DNA of 64,000 nucleotides, taken from Lachnospiraceae bacterium. Its GTDB lineage: Bacteria > Bacillota > Clostridia > Lachnospirales > Lachnospiraceae. Shown here piece after piece: positions 51,188-61,396 of the stretch. The first letter of the stretch is position 1. Each line of letters starts with the position of its first letter. The stretch lies in the NCBI GenBank assembly GCA_902363835.1, contig CABJBM010000006.1, forward strand, positions 1-64,000. Direction: 5' to 3'. The notes under the pieces are model-generated. The model saw nothing but the letters and a program-made list of their open reading frames with translations, made no database searches and was not told where the DNA came from. Both the position numbers and the translations under genes were made by a program.

Positions 51188-52288
51188 TTAACACTCGTAA
51201 AATATACCGGGCACCAGGCAATCCGTCTGGCTGTAAGAAGGGTCTTTTTCCACCTGCTTCAGCAGAATCCTGATAGCCTCAGAGGCAATTTCTCTTTCAT
51301 TCTGCTTTACATGAGTGAAATGAGGGCCCCCGGGGGATAAGTAATCTTCATCAATGCAGCAAACGGTTATTCCTTTCCGGTCTCCAATCCATCTGGCAAT
51401 TCCATATTCCGCGCAGATGACCGCCTCTAAATCGTTATTATCCTTTAAGTACTGTTCAATCCTCTCGCTGTACCCTGTATCATGATCATCTGAGTAGATC
51501 TCTATTTTCTCAGAGTCTTCCAGGCGGCACTCTGCCATTTTTTCGATTCCGGCAGCTTTTATGGCCTCCAAAAATCCCTTTCTTCTGTCCTTAATGGAGG
51601 AAGTGTCGTTTTCTGAGAAGGTAATAAAACCAATTTTTTTATTTCCCTTGCGAACCAGATAATCAACCAGTTCCTTCATGGCCAGATGATTGTCCGTCCT
51701 TACAGAGGGGACAGGGATTCCTTCCATTTTCTTATCAATCAGCACTATGGGAAATGCTTCAATGACAAGCTTTAAAATTGCCGTATTGTAATAAAGTCCA
51801 TGGCAGGGCATTACTATGATCCCGCTGACACCAAGCGCCTTTAAAAACTCGATTTCTTCCGTTTCCTTATCCCTCTCACCGTAGGAAAACCTAACACATA
51901 GCTTATAGCCGGCTTCAGCAGCCATGGAGTCCATTGCATACATCATATCAAGTCCAAAGCAGGAAGACACATGCTCCAGAACCACACCCAGCATTTTATC
52001 TCCGTTCCTGCCCTCATATTGTTCAGCTCCCCCATCAAAGCTTCCTGTAAGCACTTCAGCTCCCCTGGCAGGAAGCTGGATGAAGCTCCCCTTCCCCTTA
52101 ATGCGGTTTAAATAGCCTTCCATTCTCAGGGCATTCAGGGCATTTGTTATGGTTATGGTACTGACTCCATATGAAGACGCCAGCTCTCCTGTCTGAGGCA
52201 GGCAGGTTCCTTCTGTCAGCTCCCCCGTAAGAATCTTATTTTTTAAATCCAGATAAATTTTTTTATATAAAAACTGTTCTTTTTCCAT
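51188..52288 (-). CDS. GntR-HTH / LacI-type sugar-binding regulator (AraR-like)
   Basis: A 366-residue regulator with GntR winged helix (1-75, 'LYKKIYLDLKNKIL', 'ELASSYGVSTITITNALNALRMEGYL'-like) and a periplasmic-binding-protein-like effector domain (about 95-366, 'LGVVLEHVSSCFGLDMM', 'VRTDNHLAMKELVDYLV'). This is the AraR layout. Its place just ahead of the ABC operon suggests local control by an imported sugar. ATG at 52288 follows GGGGG; the longer ORF overlaps a terminator. Confidence 0.88.
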   Translation of the reverse strand: MEKEQFLYKKIYLDLKNKILTGELTEGTCLPQTGELASSYGVSTITITNALNALRMEGYLNRIKGKGSFIQLPARGAEVLTGSFDGGAEQYEGRNGDKMLGVVLEHVSSCFGLDMMYAMDSMAAEAGYKLCVRFSYGERDKETEEIEFLKALGVSGIIVMPCHGLYYNTAILKLVIEAFPIVLIDKKMEGIPVPSVRTDNHLAMKELVDYLVRKGNKKIGFITFSENDTSSIKDRRKGFLEAIKAAGIEKMAECRLEDSEKIEIYSDDHDTGYSERIEQYLKDNNDLEAVICAEYGIARWIGDRKGITVCCIDEDYLSPGGPHFTHVKQNEREIASEAIRILLKQVEKDPSYSQTDCLVPGIFYEC

Positions 52289-52422
52289 AGAACCCCCAAA
52301 TTTAGTATTTTTATATATTATATCTTTTACCTCTGATATTTTCAACAAAAATATATTTTTCTTTCTCCCGGAACGGAGGTTCTTGCTCCCATGGAGATTG
52401 GGACTTTGCTGTTCTAAAAGGT

Positions 52423-52487
52423 AAAAAAACACCTTTTCAGGTTCAGGGATCTGTCAATGATCCCTGGTTTTGCCCAAAAAGGTGTTT
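52423..52487 (-). terminator. terminator of the GH1 gene
   Basis: A long two-part hairpin: outer AAACACCTTTT/AAAAGGTGTTT and inner GGGATC/GATCCC, followed on the minus strand by seven T. Confidence 0.85.
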
Positions 52488-52543
52488 CTCCCCATATTTT
52501 ACATATCATTCACATGATCAGCAGACGCTTCATTTACTTTTGA

Positions 52544-53986
<1,443 letters not shown>

Positions 53987-54110
53987 TTATAGTACATCTT
54001 ATGAGAAGCTGTTTTTCAGCTTTTCATAAAACAAACTGTTTTTTATTATTGCCCATTTGATTGCATAACCTGTTGGAAAAAGGGCGGTAACCCTTCATTT
54101 TCCCATAACG

Positions 54111-54164
54111 AAAAAACTGGTCATATTTATGCCTTGCCTGAGCAAAAGTATAAATATAACCAGT
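54111..54164 (-). terminator. terminator of the degV gene
   Basis: ACTGGT-c-ATATTTAT (54116-54130) pairs with ATAAATAT-a-ACCAGT (54150-54164); six A on the plus side give a T run on the minus strand. The remaining 53969-54110 holds no other element I can name. Confidence 0.75.
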
Positions 54165-54264
54165 CATGCCTGCACAATTCATTACAGTTGCACCCAGTCG
54201 GTTCTTTTATTAAAGTGCATTTTAACATATTCTTCCTAACTTGTAAAGCATATAATAACACTTT

Positions 54265-55107
54265 TTAAATGGTCATGACGATTCCGCCGTCACTTGCATA
54301 TACCGTAGCAACTCCTGCGGTTTCTGCAATGATTACATCCTTAAATCTGGCCTGCTTCATCATCTCCTGCTTTACGTGCTCCGCCCGTCCCGGGTTATTG
54401 CAATGGGAAATGGTCAAAACCTTATCCCTGGTATCTCCTGCCTCCTTGAGGGCAAGCTCTACCATGCGGGCCAGGGCTTTGTTGATCCCTCTGGCCTGGT
54501 CCAGCTTAATGATCACGCCGGAATCCGCTCCCATAACCGGCTTAATATTAAGGGCAGTGGCAAAAAAGGCCTGAAGCCCCGTAAGGCGGCCGTTCTTTCT
54601 TAAGGTGTCCAGACTTTCCAGAACAAAATAGGTCTTCATATCCTTAATGAAAGTCCTTGCCTTCTCCTCAATCTCTTCAAAGGTCAGGGAGGCCTGGCAA
54701 AGAGACTGGACGTAAAGGGCGATATTTAACTGCCCAGCAGAAGCAGAATCTGAACCCAGAACTGCGATCCTTTTTCCGTCATTCCCGTGTTCTTCTTCAT
54801 AAAGTTTTTTTCCCAGAACCGCGCTGTTATAGCTTCCGCTTAAATGCTCAGACAAAGTGATCACAAAAATCTGGTCCTCATCACACTCAAAAGCTTCCTT
54901 ATACAGCTCTGGTGACGGACATGCCGTTTTGGGACACTCACTGCTGCTTTTCACCAGCTCCAGAAAGCTTTTCTGGTCAAAGGTCTCATCATCAATTATC
55001 TGAGTATTTCCCACTTGTAAAATAAGGGGAATAATCTGAAAGTGAGGATCCTTTTTTAAATCTGCCGTAAGGTCCATGCAGCTGTCCCCAATGATTTTAT
55101 AGCTCAT
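54265..55107 (-). CDS. DegV family fatty-acid-binding protein
   Basis: A 280-residue DegV (EDD-fold) protein: 'YKIIGDSCMDL' at the start, 'ACPSPELYKEAF', 'ITLSEHLSGSYNSA', and 'LRKNGRLTG'. DegV/FakB proteins hold a fatty acid for phosphorylation by FakA; no fakA is in the window. AGGAGG precedes the ATG. Confidence 0.9.
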   Translation of the reverse strand: MSYKIIGDSCMDLTADLKKDPHFQIIPLILQVGNTQIIDDETFDQKSFLELVKSSSECPKTACPSPELYKEAFECDEDQIFVITLSEHLSGSYNSAVLGKKLYEEEHGNDGKRIAVLGSDSASAGQLNIALYVQSLCQASLTFEEIEEKARTFIKDMKTYFVLESLDTLRKNGRLTGLQAFFATALNIKPVMGADSGVIIKLDQARGINKALARMVELALKEAGDTRDKVLTISHCNNPGRAEHVKQEMMKQARFKDVIIAETAGVATVYASDGGIVMTI

Positions 55108-55262
55108 ATCTCTATCCTTCCTCCTGGCATGAAACTTATCATGTAGTATTCATTACCATATATTATAGAGAAACCCGACCCGGATGTCAATAGAATAATT
55201 TAACACGATCCGCTCATCCATGAGAATAAAGCTTATATTCCAGCAATTCCCTAATCAATACA

Positions 55263-55304
55263 GAAAAAAGGACTTGTACCGGAAATCTCCAAAGTACAAG
55301 TCCT
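55263..55304 (-). terminator. terminator of the small membrane protein gene
   Basis: AGGACTTGTAC (55269-55279) pairs with GTACAAGTCCT (55294-55304), followed on the minus strand by six T. Confidence 0.85.
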
Positions 55305-55321
55305 CATTTTACTGCTGGATG

Positions 55322-55612
55322 TTAATTCTCTCCCTCAACATCAAATACTTCTACAGCGCTTATGCTGGAAGTCACCACGACTACGACAACAAACAGAATC
55401 AGAAGCATAATTCCCCCGAAAAAGGTCATTATAAAGATCAGCCCGCCATCCTCAGAAGCTCGTTCTGCCGGTACGGCAGCCTCTGAAACGGCAACGGCCT
55501 CCGCGTGAGACACCAGCGCTGTTCCAGGCGCAGCACCTGCAAACACGCCCAGCAAAAGGGCCAGCATCAGACGCAGCATTCCTTTCCTTATCTTCATCGT
55601 CTTTTCCTTCAT
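55322..55612 (-). CDS. small exported membrane protein of unknown function
   Basis: A 96-residue protein with a signal peptide (about 8-38, ending 'LVSHAEA'), a short outside segment and one strong membrane span (about 58-82) with a Val run, then a short acidic tail. No family recognised. ATG at 55612 follows AAAGGAG. It has its own terminator and carries the repeated leader element just upstream. Confidence 0.6.
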   Translation of the reverse strand: MKEKTMKIRKGMLRLMLALLLGVFAGAAPGTALVSHAEAVAVSEAAVPAERASEDGGLIFIMTFFGGIMLLILFVVVVVVTSSISAVEVFDVEGEN

Positions 55613-55628
55613 CACAGTTTCTCCTTTC

Positions 55629-55676
55629 ACTACCCATGCTTTTTGGGCGGAGCCTACCCCGCTTTACCGGGTGTAT
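55629..55676 (-). repeat. structured leader element, copy B (before the small membrane protein)
   Basis: On the minus strand: ACACCCGGTAAAGCGGGG, then GCCC-AAAAAGCAT-GGG, then AAAGGAG of the gene at 55612. See copies at 41611-41662 and 41833-41948. Confidence 0.65.
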
Positions 55677-55803
55677 AAGTACATGACCAGTTAAGGGGGC
55701 AGGTTTCCCATAGGGCATTTCCTCCCTGCCATTTAAAATCACTGTATCTAATATAGCACAATTGGAAGAAAAAAGATATCCCAAAATCAAAGGATAGTGG
55801 GTT

Positions 55804-57807
55804 TTACACCTCTGCCATGGCAATCATCAGCTCATTGCTTCTGGCAATAAATTTCGTCATCCCCTCCGGTGTCAGAGAACCGTGGCTTAAAGCCGCCAGG
55901 TCATAAAGCTGTTCACAGATGGAGTTTGTGTGGGCTCCGTCCTTGTGTCCCAGCACATACTGTACCAGCTTATTGTTGTAGTTAAGCACCAGAGTCTCAC
56001 CGCCAGCCCCAAACATGGAAGGATCCATTCCAGGCATGGTGTACATCTTCATCATTTCCTGCATACGGCGGGATTCCTCTGATACGGTGATCATGGAAGA
56101 TACATTTTCGTTCTTTAATTTTTCAACCTTTACGTCTAAATGCTCTTTGTTTAAAGCTTTACGGAACAGTTCAGTCAGAGCCTCTGCGTCTGCCTTTAAG
56201 GCTTCCTTATCCTCTTCCTTTACTTCTTCCTTAAAGATGTCGGATAAATCGGAATTTATACATAAGAATTTTACATTCTCATTTTTCTGCTCCAGATAGC
56301 CTACAAACGGGCTGTCAATATTATGGGTCAGATAAACTGCATCAAGGCCTGCTTCTTTAAACATGTTGATGTACTGGCTCTGCTCTTTTTCATCGGAGAT
56401 GTAGAACACGCTGTTCTCATGCTTATCCTTGTTCTCCTCCAGGCAATCGGAAAGAGTCAGATACTTGCCTTCCAGATTCTTAAAAATAAGGGAGTCATTG
56501 ATCTTTTCCCCAAACTTTTCATCCTTTAAGCAGCCGAATTTAATGAAAGGATTAATGTCATCCCAGTACTTCTCATAATTTTCACGGTCTGTTTTAAACA
56601 TACCGGTTAATTTATCCGCAACCTTTTTTGTAATGTAATCGGAAATCTTCTTCACAAAACCATCGTTTTGCAGGGCACTTCTGGATACGTTGAGAGGAAG
56701 ATCCGGGCAATCAATTACACCTTTTAACAGCATCAGGAATTCAGGAATCACTTCCTTAATATTATCCGCAATAAATACCTGGCTGTTGTACAGCTTAATG
56801 GTTCCATCCAGGCTGTCATAATTTAAATTCAGCTTTGGGAAGTAAAGGATTCCCTTTAAGTTGAAGGGATAATCCATGTTTAAATGAATCCAGAATAAGG
56901 GTTCTTTATAATCGTGGAATACCTTGCGGTAAAAGGACTTGTATTCCTCCTCTGTACAGTCGTTTGGATGCTTGTTCCACAGAGGGTTGGTATCATTGAC
57001 CGGCACCGGACGCTTTTTAATCTTATATTTTTCCCTGGCAGGAGATACCTCTACGATTTCCTTTTCTCCGCTTTCGTTTTCCTTTTCCTCGGTCTTTGCT
57101 TCCTCCACTATGGTTTCGATTACAGTGTCTTTATCGGTCAGCTCATCCTTTTCAATGGTCTCATACTCCGGCTCTGAAGATGCGCTGCTTAAATAGATTG
57201 CCACCGGCATAAAGGAACAGTATTTCTCAAGAACTTCTTTTGCCCGGTATTCGTTGCAGAATTCCAGGCTCTCTTCGTTGAGATACAGGGTAATGGTGGT
57301 TCCAGCCTCTGCCTTATCCCCCTCTTCCATCTCATATTCCGTACCGCCGTCAGATTCCCAGTGAACCGGGGAAGCCCCTTCCTTATAGGATAAGGTATCA
57401 ATGGTCACTCTGTCTGCAACCATGAATGCGGAATAAAAGCCAAGGCCAAAATGGCCGATGATCTGATCTTCATTGGCTTTGTCCTTATACTTCTCAAGGA
57501 AATCCTGGGCGCCGGAAAATGCGATCTGGTTAATGTACTCATCAACCTCTTCCATCGTCATTCCAAGACCATTGTCCTTAAAGGTAATGGTCTTTTCATT
57601 GGAGTCCGTAATGATTTCGATCTTAAAATCCAGATCCTCAGGCTTCTGCCACTCTCCCATAATTTCCAGCTTCTTAAGCTTTGTAATGGCATCGCAGCCA
57701 TTGGAAACAAGCTCGCGGTAGAAAATGTCATGGTCAGAATACAACCATTTTTTAATAATCGGGAAAATATTTTCGCTGTTAATCGTTAAACTTCCTGTTT
57801 TTGCCAT
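55804..57807 (-). CDS. htpG: molecular chaperone HtpG (Hsp90)
   Basis: A 667-residue Hsp90 with the GHKL ATPase domain (1-230: 'YRELVSNGCDAITKLK', 'DNGLGMT', 'GHFGLGFYSAFMVAD'), a charged Glu/Lys linker (about 215-265), middle domain ('LFWIHLNMDYPFNLKGILYFP', 'LNVSRSALQND') and C-terminal dimer domain. Length and motifs are normal. AAGGAG precedes the ATG. A promoter and CIRCE element lie about 165-225 bp upstream, so HrcA control is likely. Confidence 0.95.
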   Translation of the reverse strand: MAKTGSLTINSENIFPIIKKWLYSDHDIFYRELVSNGCDAITKLKKLEIMGEWQKPEDLDFKIEIITDSNEKTITFKDNGLGMTMEEVDEYINQIAFSGAQDFLEKYKDKANEDQIIGHFGLGFYSAFMVADRVTIDTLSYKEGASPVHWESDGGTEYEMEEGDKAEAGTTITLYLNEESLEFCNEYRAKEVLEKYCSFMPVAIYLSSASSEPEYETIEKDELTDKDTVIETIVEEAKTEEKENESGEKEIVEVSPAREKYKIKKRPVPVNDTNPLWNKHPNDCTEEEYKSFYRKVFHDYKEPLFWIHLNMDYPFNLKGILYFPKLNLNYDSLDGTIKLYNSQVFIADNIKEVIPEFLMLLKGVIDCPDLPLNVSRSALQNDGFVKKISDYITKKVADKLTGMFKTDRENYEKYWDDINPFIKFGCLKDEKFGEKINDSLIFKNLEGKYLTLSDCLEENKDKHENSVFYISDEKEQSQYINMFKEAGLDAVYLTHNIDSPFVGYLEQKNENVKFLCINSDLSDIFKEEVKEEDKEALKADAEALTELFRKALNKEHLDVKVEKLKNENVSSMITVSEESRRMQEMMKMYTMPGMDPSMFGAGGETLVLNYNNKLVQYVLGHKDGAHTNSICEQLYDLAALSHGSLTPEGMTKFIARSNELMIAMAEV

Positions 57808-57969
57808 ATTAGAACACTCCTTACTCTTTTTTTATTTCACTCCCATGTTCCCATGGAATTTTCACAAATTTGTATACTAATGAATCAACGGAACATGCAA
57901 TCATATCCGCTCAATTCACAAATCCATAGTTGAAAGACATATTTCTTTCAACTTTTACCTGCAAAGAAT

Positions 57970-57998
57970 ATTTTAATACGCGGTTATAAAAATGTCAA
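57970..57998 (-). promoter_or_regulatory. promoter of htpG
   Basis: TTGACA (57998-57993) and TAAAAT (57975-57970) with 17-nt spacing. The 160-nt leader contains a perfect GTTGAAAG/CTTTCAAC hairpin (57929-57952). Confidence 0.8.
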
Positions 57999-58005
57999 TA
58001 GAAAA

Positions 58006-58032
58006 TTAGCACTCATTTAAGTTGAGTGCTAA
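58006..58032. promoter_or_regulatory. CIRCE operator (HrcA site)
   Basis: TTAGCACTC-N9-GAGTGCTAA, a perfect CIRCE inverted repeat, seven bp upstream of the htpG -35. It also sits just after the stop of the DUF5721 gene, so it belongs to htpG. Confidence 0.93.
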
Positions 58033-58037
58033 TAATT

Positions 58038-58535
58038 TTATTCTTCCAGAAATGGGATCTCGTTGTGCTTTAAAAATCCTTTAAAGGCCTGGTCCCATTC
58101 CTCATCCAGGGTCTTGTCCAGAGTAAAGACAGAAACAGAGGTTCCTGTCACGCAGGCAAGCTTATCCTCCTCATAGCGGATATTGATGTAAAGGCCCTTC
58201 ACCTGATCAGAAGCAAGGGGAACCTGCCGGGAAGCAAGGAAGCGCTCTGTTCCGTCTTTTGACATCTGAAGGATGATCCGGAAACTGATTGGAAGCCGTT
58301 TTCCTTTAATTAAGGAAAAACAAAAAGGCTTCATCATGGACCAGGTGGAAAGCTGTCCAATGTTCATTTCCTCCTGTTCCTCCTTGGAATAGTAGCCGGA
58401 ACGTATGGCTCCGTCTATGGTAAATGTATTAAAGGTAGTAATAACAGCTTCCTTTGCAAGGAACTGGTCAAATACTTCTCCCAGGAACAGCTTGGAGGTA
58501 AAGAGCTTGATGTCCTCAATTTTCAGTGCGATCAT
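58038..58535 (-). CDS. DUF5721 family protein
   Basis: A 165-residue protein matching DUF5721, found in Lachnospiraceae: 'MIALKIEDIKLFTSKLFLGEVFDQFL', 'ITTFNTFTIDGAIRSGYYSKEE', 'PFCFSLIKGKRLPISFRIIL'. Function unknown. ATG at 58535 follows GGGAG; the longer ORF has no support. It ends six bp before CIRCE. Confidence 0.8.
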   Translation of the reverse strand: MIALKIEDIKLFTSKLFLGEVFDQFLAKEAVITTFNTFTIDGAIRSGYYSKEEQEEMNIGQLSTWSMMKPFCFSLIKGKRLPISFRIILQMSKDGTERFLASRQVPLASDQVKGLYINIRYEEDKLACVTGTSVSVFTLDKTLDEEWDQAFKGFLKHNEIPFLEE

Positions 58536-58744
58536 AACAAATTCTCCCAATTTTATAGTCTCTATCCGTCTACTATACACCGGATCATCCCAGACTGTCA
58601 ACGCAGGATTTCCTTGTTTTTCCCATGCTCTTCCAACATAAACCCATACCCAAAGGGTGTTTCCCATTCTCATCCGGTATTCCAAACCAGGGGGTTCTGT
58701 GGTATACTGTTCACGAAAGTAATGGACAGAAAAGAGGAAAACAT

Positions 58745-60031
58745 ATGAATCATATTGAACAGTTAGAAACACTGATCGCCGCATCAGTTTCTCCCTACCA
58801 CTGCATTATGGCTGCAGCGGACCAGCTTTTATCCGCAGGCTTTAAAGAGCTGCCGCTGGCCGAAACCTGGGAATTAAAACAAGGGGGCTCGTACTACATA
58901 AAAGCCTTTGACTCCACCCTGATCGCATTTACCGTAGGAGAAGACTTAGGCCAGACACCGCTCCTTAAGCTGGCAGCCTCCCACACAGACTGGCCATGCC
59001 TGAAGGTAAAACCCTCCCCTGAGGTTACTTCTCTGGAATACGGAAAGCTCAATGTGGAGGTATACGGAGGCCCCCTTTTGGGAACCTGGTTTGACCGCCC
59101 CTTATCCATGGCGGGAAAAGTCTGCGTAGCCGGCTCATCTCCCATGAAGCCTGAAACCGTATTTGTGGATTTCTCACGCCCTCTCCTTACAATCCCCAAC
59201 CTGGCAATCCACATGAACCGGGATGCCAACGACGGCGTTGCCATCAATGCCCAAATAGACATGCTTCCCCTCATTACCCGGATCACAGATGAGTTAAGCA
59301 AGGAACACTTTTTCCTGGAGGCCCTGGCAAAAGAAGCCGGTGTGAAAAAAGAAGATATTCTGGATTATGAAATCTGCATCTATAACCTGGAGCAGGGAAC
59401 CTTATTAGGCTTACAAAATGAGTTTTACTCTTCTCCCCGTCTGGATAACCTGACATCCGTGCAGGCCTGCCTAAGCGGAATCATTACCGGGCCCTGTAAA
59501 AACAGCATTCATGCCATCGCCTTATACGACAATGAGGAAATTGGAAGCCATACCAAGCAGGGAGCTGCTTCTGCCCTGATGGAACGCATTCTTGAAAAGA
59601 TATGCTTATCCCTGGGCTATTCCAGGGAAACCTTTTTAAATGTTCTGATGAACGGCTTTCTCCTGTCCCTGGACGTGGCTCATGCCATTCACCCAAACCA
59701 CGGGGAAAAATGTGACATTAAAAACCAGATTCTCATGGGAGACGGGGTCGCCATTAAACTGGCATCCAGCCAGGCCTACGCCACCGACGCTTCCAGCACC
59801 GGAGTTATGGAAAGCATCTGCCGTAAAAACAATATTCCTTATAAAAAATTCTCCAACCGCTCCGATGTAAAAGGCGGCTCCACTTTGGGAAGCATTTCTT
59901 CCGCCCTTCTTACCATGCGGACAGTGGATGCAGGCGTGCCCATACTGGCCATGCACTCCGCAAGGGAGGTCATGGGAGCCAAAGACCAGGAAGCCATTGT
60001 AAAACTGGCAGAGGCCTTTTTTCAGGCATAA
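58745..60031 (+). CDS. apeB: M18 family aminopeptidase
   Basis: A 428-residue zinc aminopeptidase: 'LAASHTDWPCLKVKPSP' (metal His/Asp), 'YDNEEIGSHTKQGAAS' (catalytic Glu pair), 'DVAHAIHPNH', and 'MHSAREVMGAKD' (final His). It cuts N-terminal residues from peptides in the cytoplasm. ATG at 58745 follows AAAAGAGG; the longer ORF crosses into the divergent promoter region. Confidence 0.9.
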   Translation: MNHIEQLETLIAASVSPYHCIMAAADQLLSAGFKELPLAETWELKQGGSYYIKAFDSTLIAFTVGEDLGQTPLLKLAASHTDWPCLKVKPSPEVTSLEYGKLNVEVYGGPLLGTWFDRPLSMAGKVCVAGSSPMKPETVFVDFSRPLLTIPNLAIHMNRDANDGVAINAQIDMLPLITRITDELSKEHFFLEALAKEAGVKKEDILDYEICIYNLEQGTLLGLQNEFYSSPRLDNLTSVQACLSGIITGPCKNSIHAIALYDNEEIGSHTKQGAASALMERILEKICLSLGYSRETFLNVLMNGFLLSLDVAHAIHPNHGEKCDIKNQILMGDGVAIKLASSQAYATDASSTGVMESICRKNNIPYKKFSNRSDVKGGSTLGSISSALLTMRTVDAGVPILAMHSAREVMGAKDQEAIVKLAEAFFQA

Positions 60032-60033
60032 TT

Positions 60034-61242
60034 TTATCCCTTCTGCCCCCAATAGAGAATATCCACCATATCCCCCGGCAAAATAACCGATCCCTGTTTC
60101 TGGTCAATGATACAGTTTGAACGGAGCATTCCGGATAAAACGGAGGAATGGTGGTCTCTGTCAAAAATATGGACTCCTGCCTCATCGCTGAAAGCCTGGA
60201 CAAACCGTCTCCTTTTTGCTTCATTGGCGTTTCCCTCTGCCACCACGCGCCTTATTTTCTTCCAGGAAAGAGAATCATCACCCATGAGCCTGGCCAGAAC
60301 AGGCCAGAAGAACAACTGGAAATTAACCATGGCCGCAAAGGGATAGCCGGATAAGCTGAGAATGAGCCTTTCCTTGTACCGGTTGGCCATGACAGGCGTG
60401 CCAGGACGCATATTCACTCCATGAAAAAGTCTTTCAGCGCCCATTTTTTCCAATGCCTCCGGAAGAAAATCCTTCTTTCCCACGGAAAGCGCACCGGTGG
60501 TGATGATCACATCTGCCTGGCCGATCTTCTCATCCAGCATGCGGGAAAACTCCTGGGGATCGTCAGGGCATATTTCCATAAACGTCACCTGGACTCCCTG
60601 GGCTTTTAACTGGGAAGCAATGGCATAGGCGCTGCTGGGATACACCCCCACCTCTCCCAATGACCCGGTAAGAGGTACAAGTTCATTGCCTGTTGAAATA
60701 ATCCCCACTTTCGGCTCCTGAAGCACTGCAATTTCCCCGATTCCCATACTGGCTAAAACGCCGATATGACCTGCACCCAAACGGGCCTGCCGGGGAATTA
60801 TGCAGGTTCCGGCCTGGATGTCCTCTCCGACCCTGCAATAGTTCTGCCAGGGTTTTCCCTCCACATATATCTCTGCCTGCTCCTGGCCATAGTCCGTATC
60901 TTCCTGTCGTATCACACAGTCATAGCCCTCCGGCACCATGGCGCCGGTCATGACCCGGACCGCTGTACACGGCTTTGCCTGGAGAGAAAGATAATCCCCT
61001 GCACATATTTCACCGGCCACTTGAAAACGTATGGGGTTTTCCATTGAAGCACCTTTTGTATCCTGGCTTCTGACCGCATACCCATCCATTCCTGACTTGG
61101 GGAAATGGGGAACTGGGAAAGGTGCTGTCACATCCTCCGCGCAAATTCTTCCATATGCAGATAAAATGTCCAGCTTTTCTGTCTTTGTTTCTATTTTAAT
61201 GCTGTTCACCAGCAGGTCAACGGCTTCTTCTAATTCGATCAA
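60034..61242 (-). CDS. moeA: molybdopterin molybdenumtransferase MoeA
   Basis: A 402-residue MoeA that inserts Mo (or W) into molybdopterin. Visible: 'PHFPKSGMDGYAVRS', 'GAMVPEGYDCVIRQEDT', 'VGIISTGNELVPL', 'TTGALSVGKKDFL' and a C-terminal MoeA_C domain. TTG start at 61242 is decided by AAGGAGGAG upstream. It follows the formate dehydrogenase gene on the same strand, so the cofactor and its user are linked. Confidence 0.92.
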   Translation of the reverse strand: MIELEEAVDLLVNSIKIETKTEKLDILSAYGRICAEDVTAPFPVPHFPKSGMDGYAVRSQDTKGASMENPIRFQVAGEICAGDYLSLQAKPCTAVRVMTGAMVPEGYDCVIRQEDTDYGQEQAEIYVEGKPWQNYCRVGEDIQAGTCIIPRQARLGAGHIGVLASMGIGEIAVLQEPKVGIISTGNELVPLTGSLGEVGVYPSSAYAIASQLKAQGVQVTFMEICPDDPQEFSRMLDEKIGQADVIITTGALSVGKKDFLPEALEKMGAERLFHGVNMRPGTPVMANRYKERLILSLSGYPFAAMVNFQLFFWPVLARLMGDDSLSWKKIRRVVAEGNANEAKRRRFVQAFSDEAGVHIFDRDHHSSVLSGMLRSNCIIDQKQGSVILPGDMVDILYWGQKG

Positions 61243-61280
61243 TCAGGCTCCTCCTTCCGAAATATAACTGCATAGAATAT

Positions 61281-61375
61281 AAAAAGAAGGCTGCAAAATA
61301 ACAGAGATTTACAAAATACAGCGGCAATACCTGATTCGTATTGCTATATTCTGCAGAAACATGCATTTTGCAGCC
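61281..61375 (-). terminator. terminator of the formate dehydrogenase gene
   Basis: GGCTGCAAAAT (61289-61299) pairs with ATTTTGCAGCC (61365-61375); an inner hairpin GGCAATAC/GTATTGC lies in the loop; TTCTTTTT follows on the minus strand. moeA lies beyond it and may need its own promoter or read-through. Confidence 0.75.
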
Positions 61376-61396
61376 CCCTTTTCTCAAATGACAAAA

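Noticed and set aside
55452..55823. 123-codon minus-strand frame overlapping the small membrane protein and end of htpG
   Set aside because: Runs through the htpG terminator side and the leader repeat; overlapping gene at 55322-55612 has the ribosome site and signal peptide.
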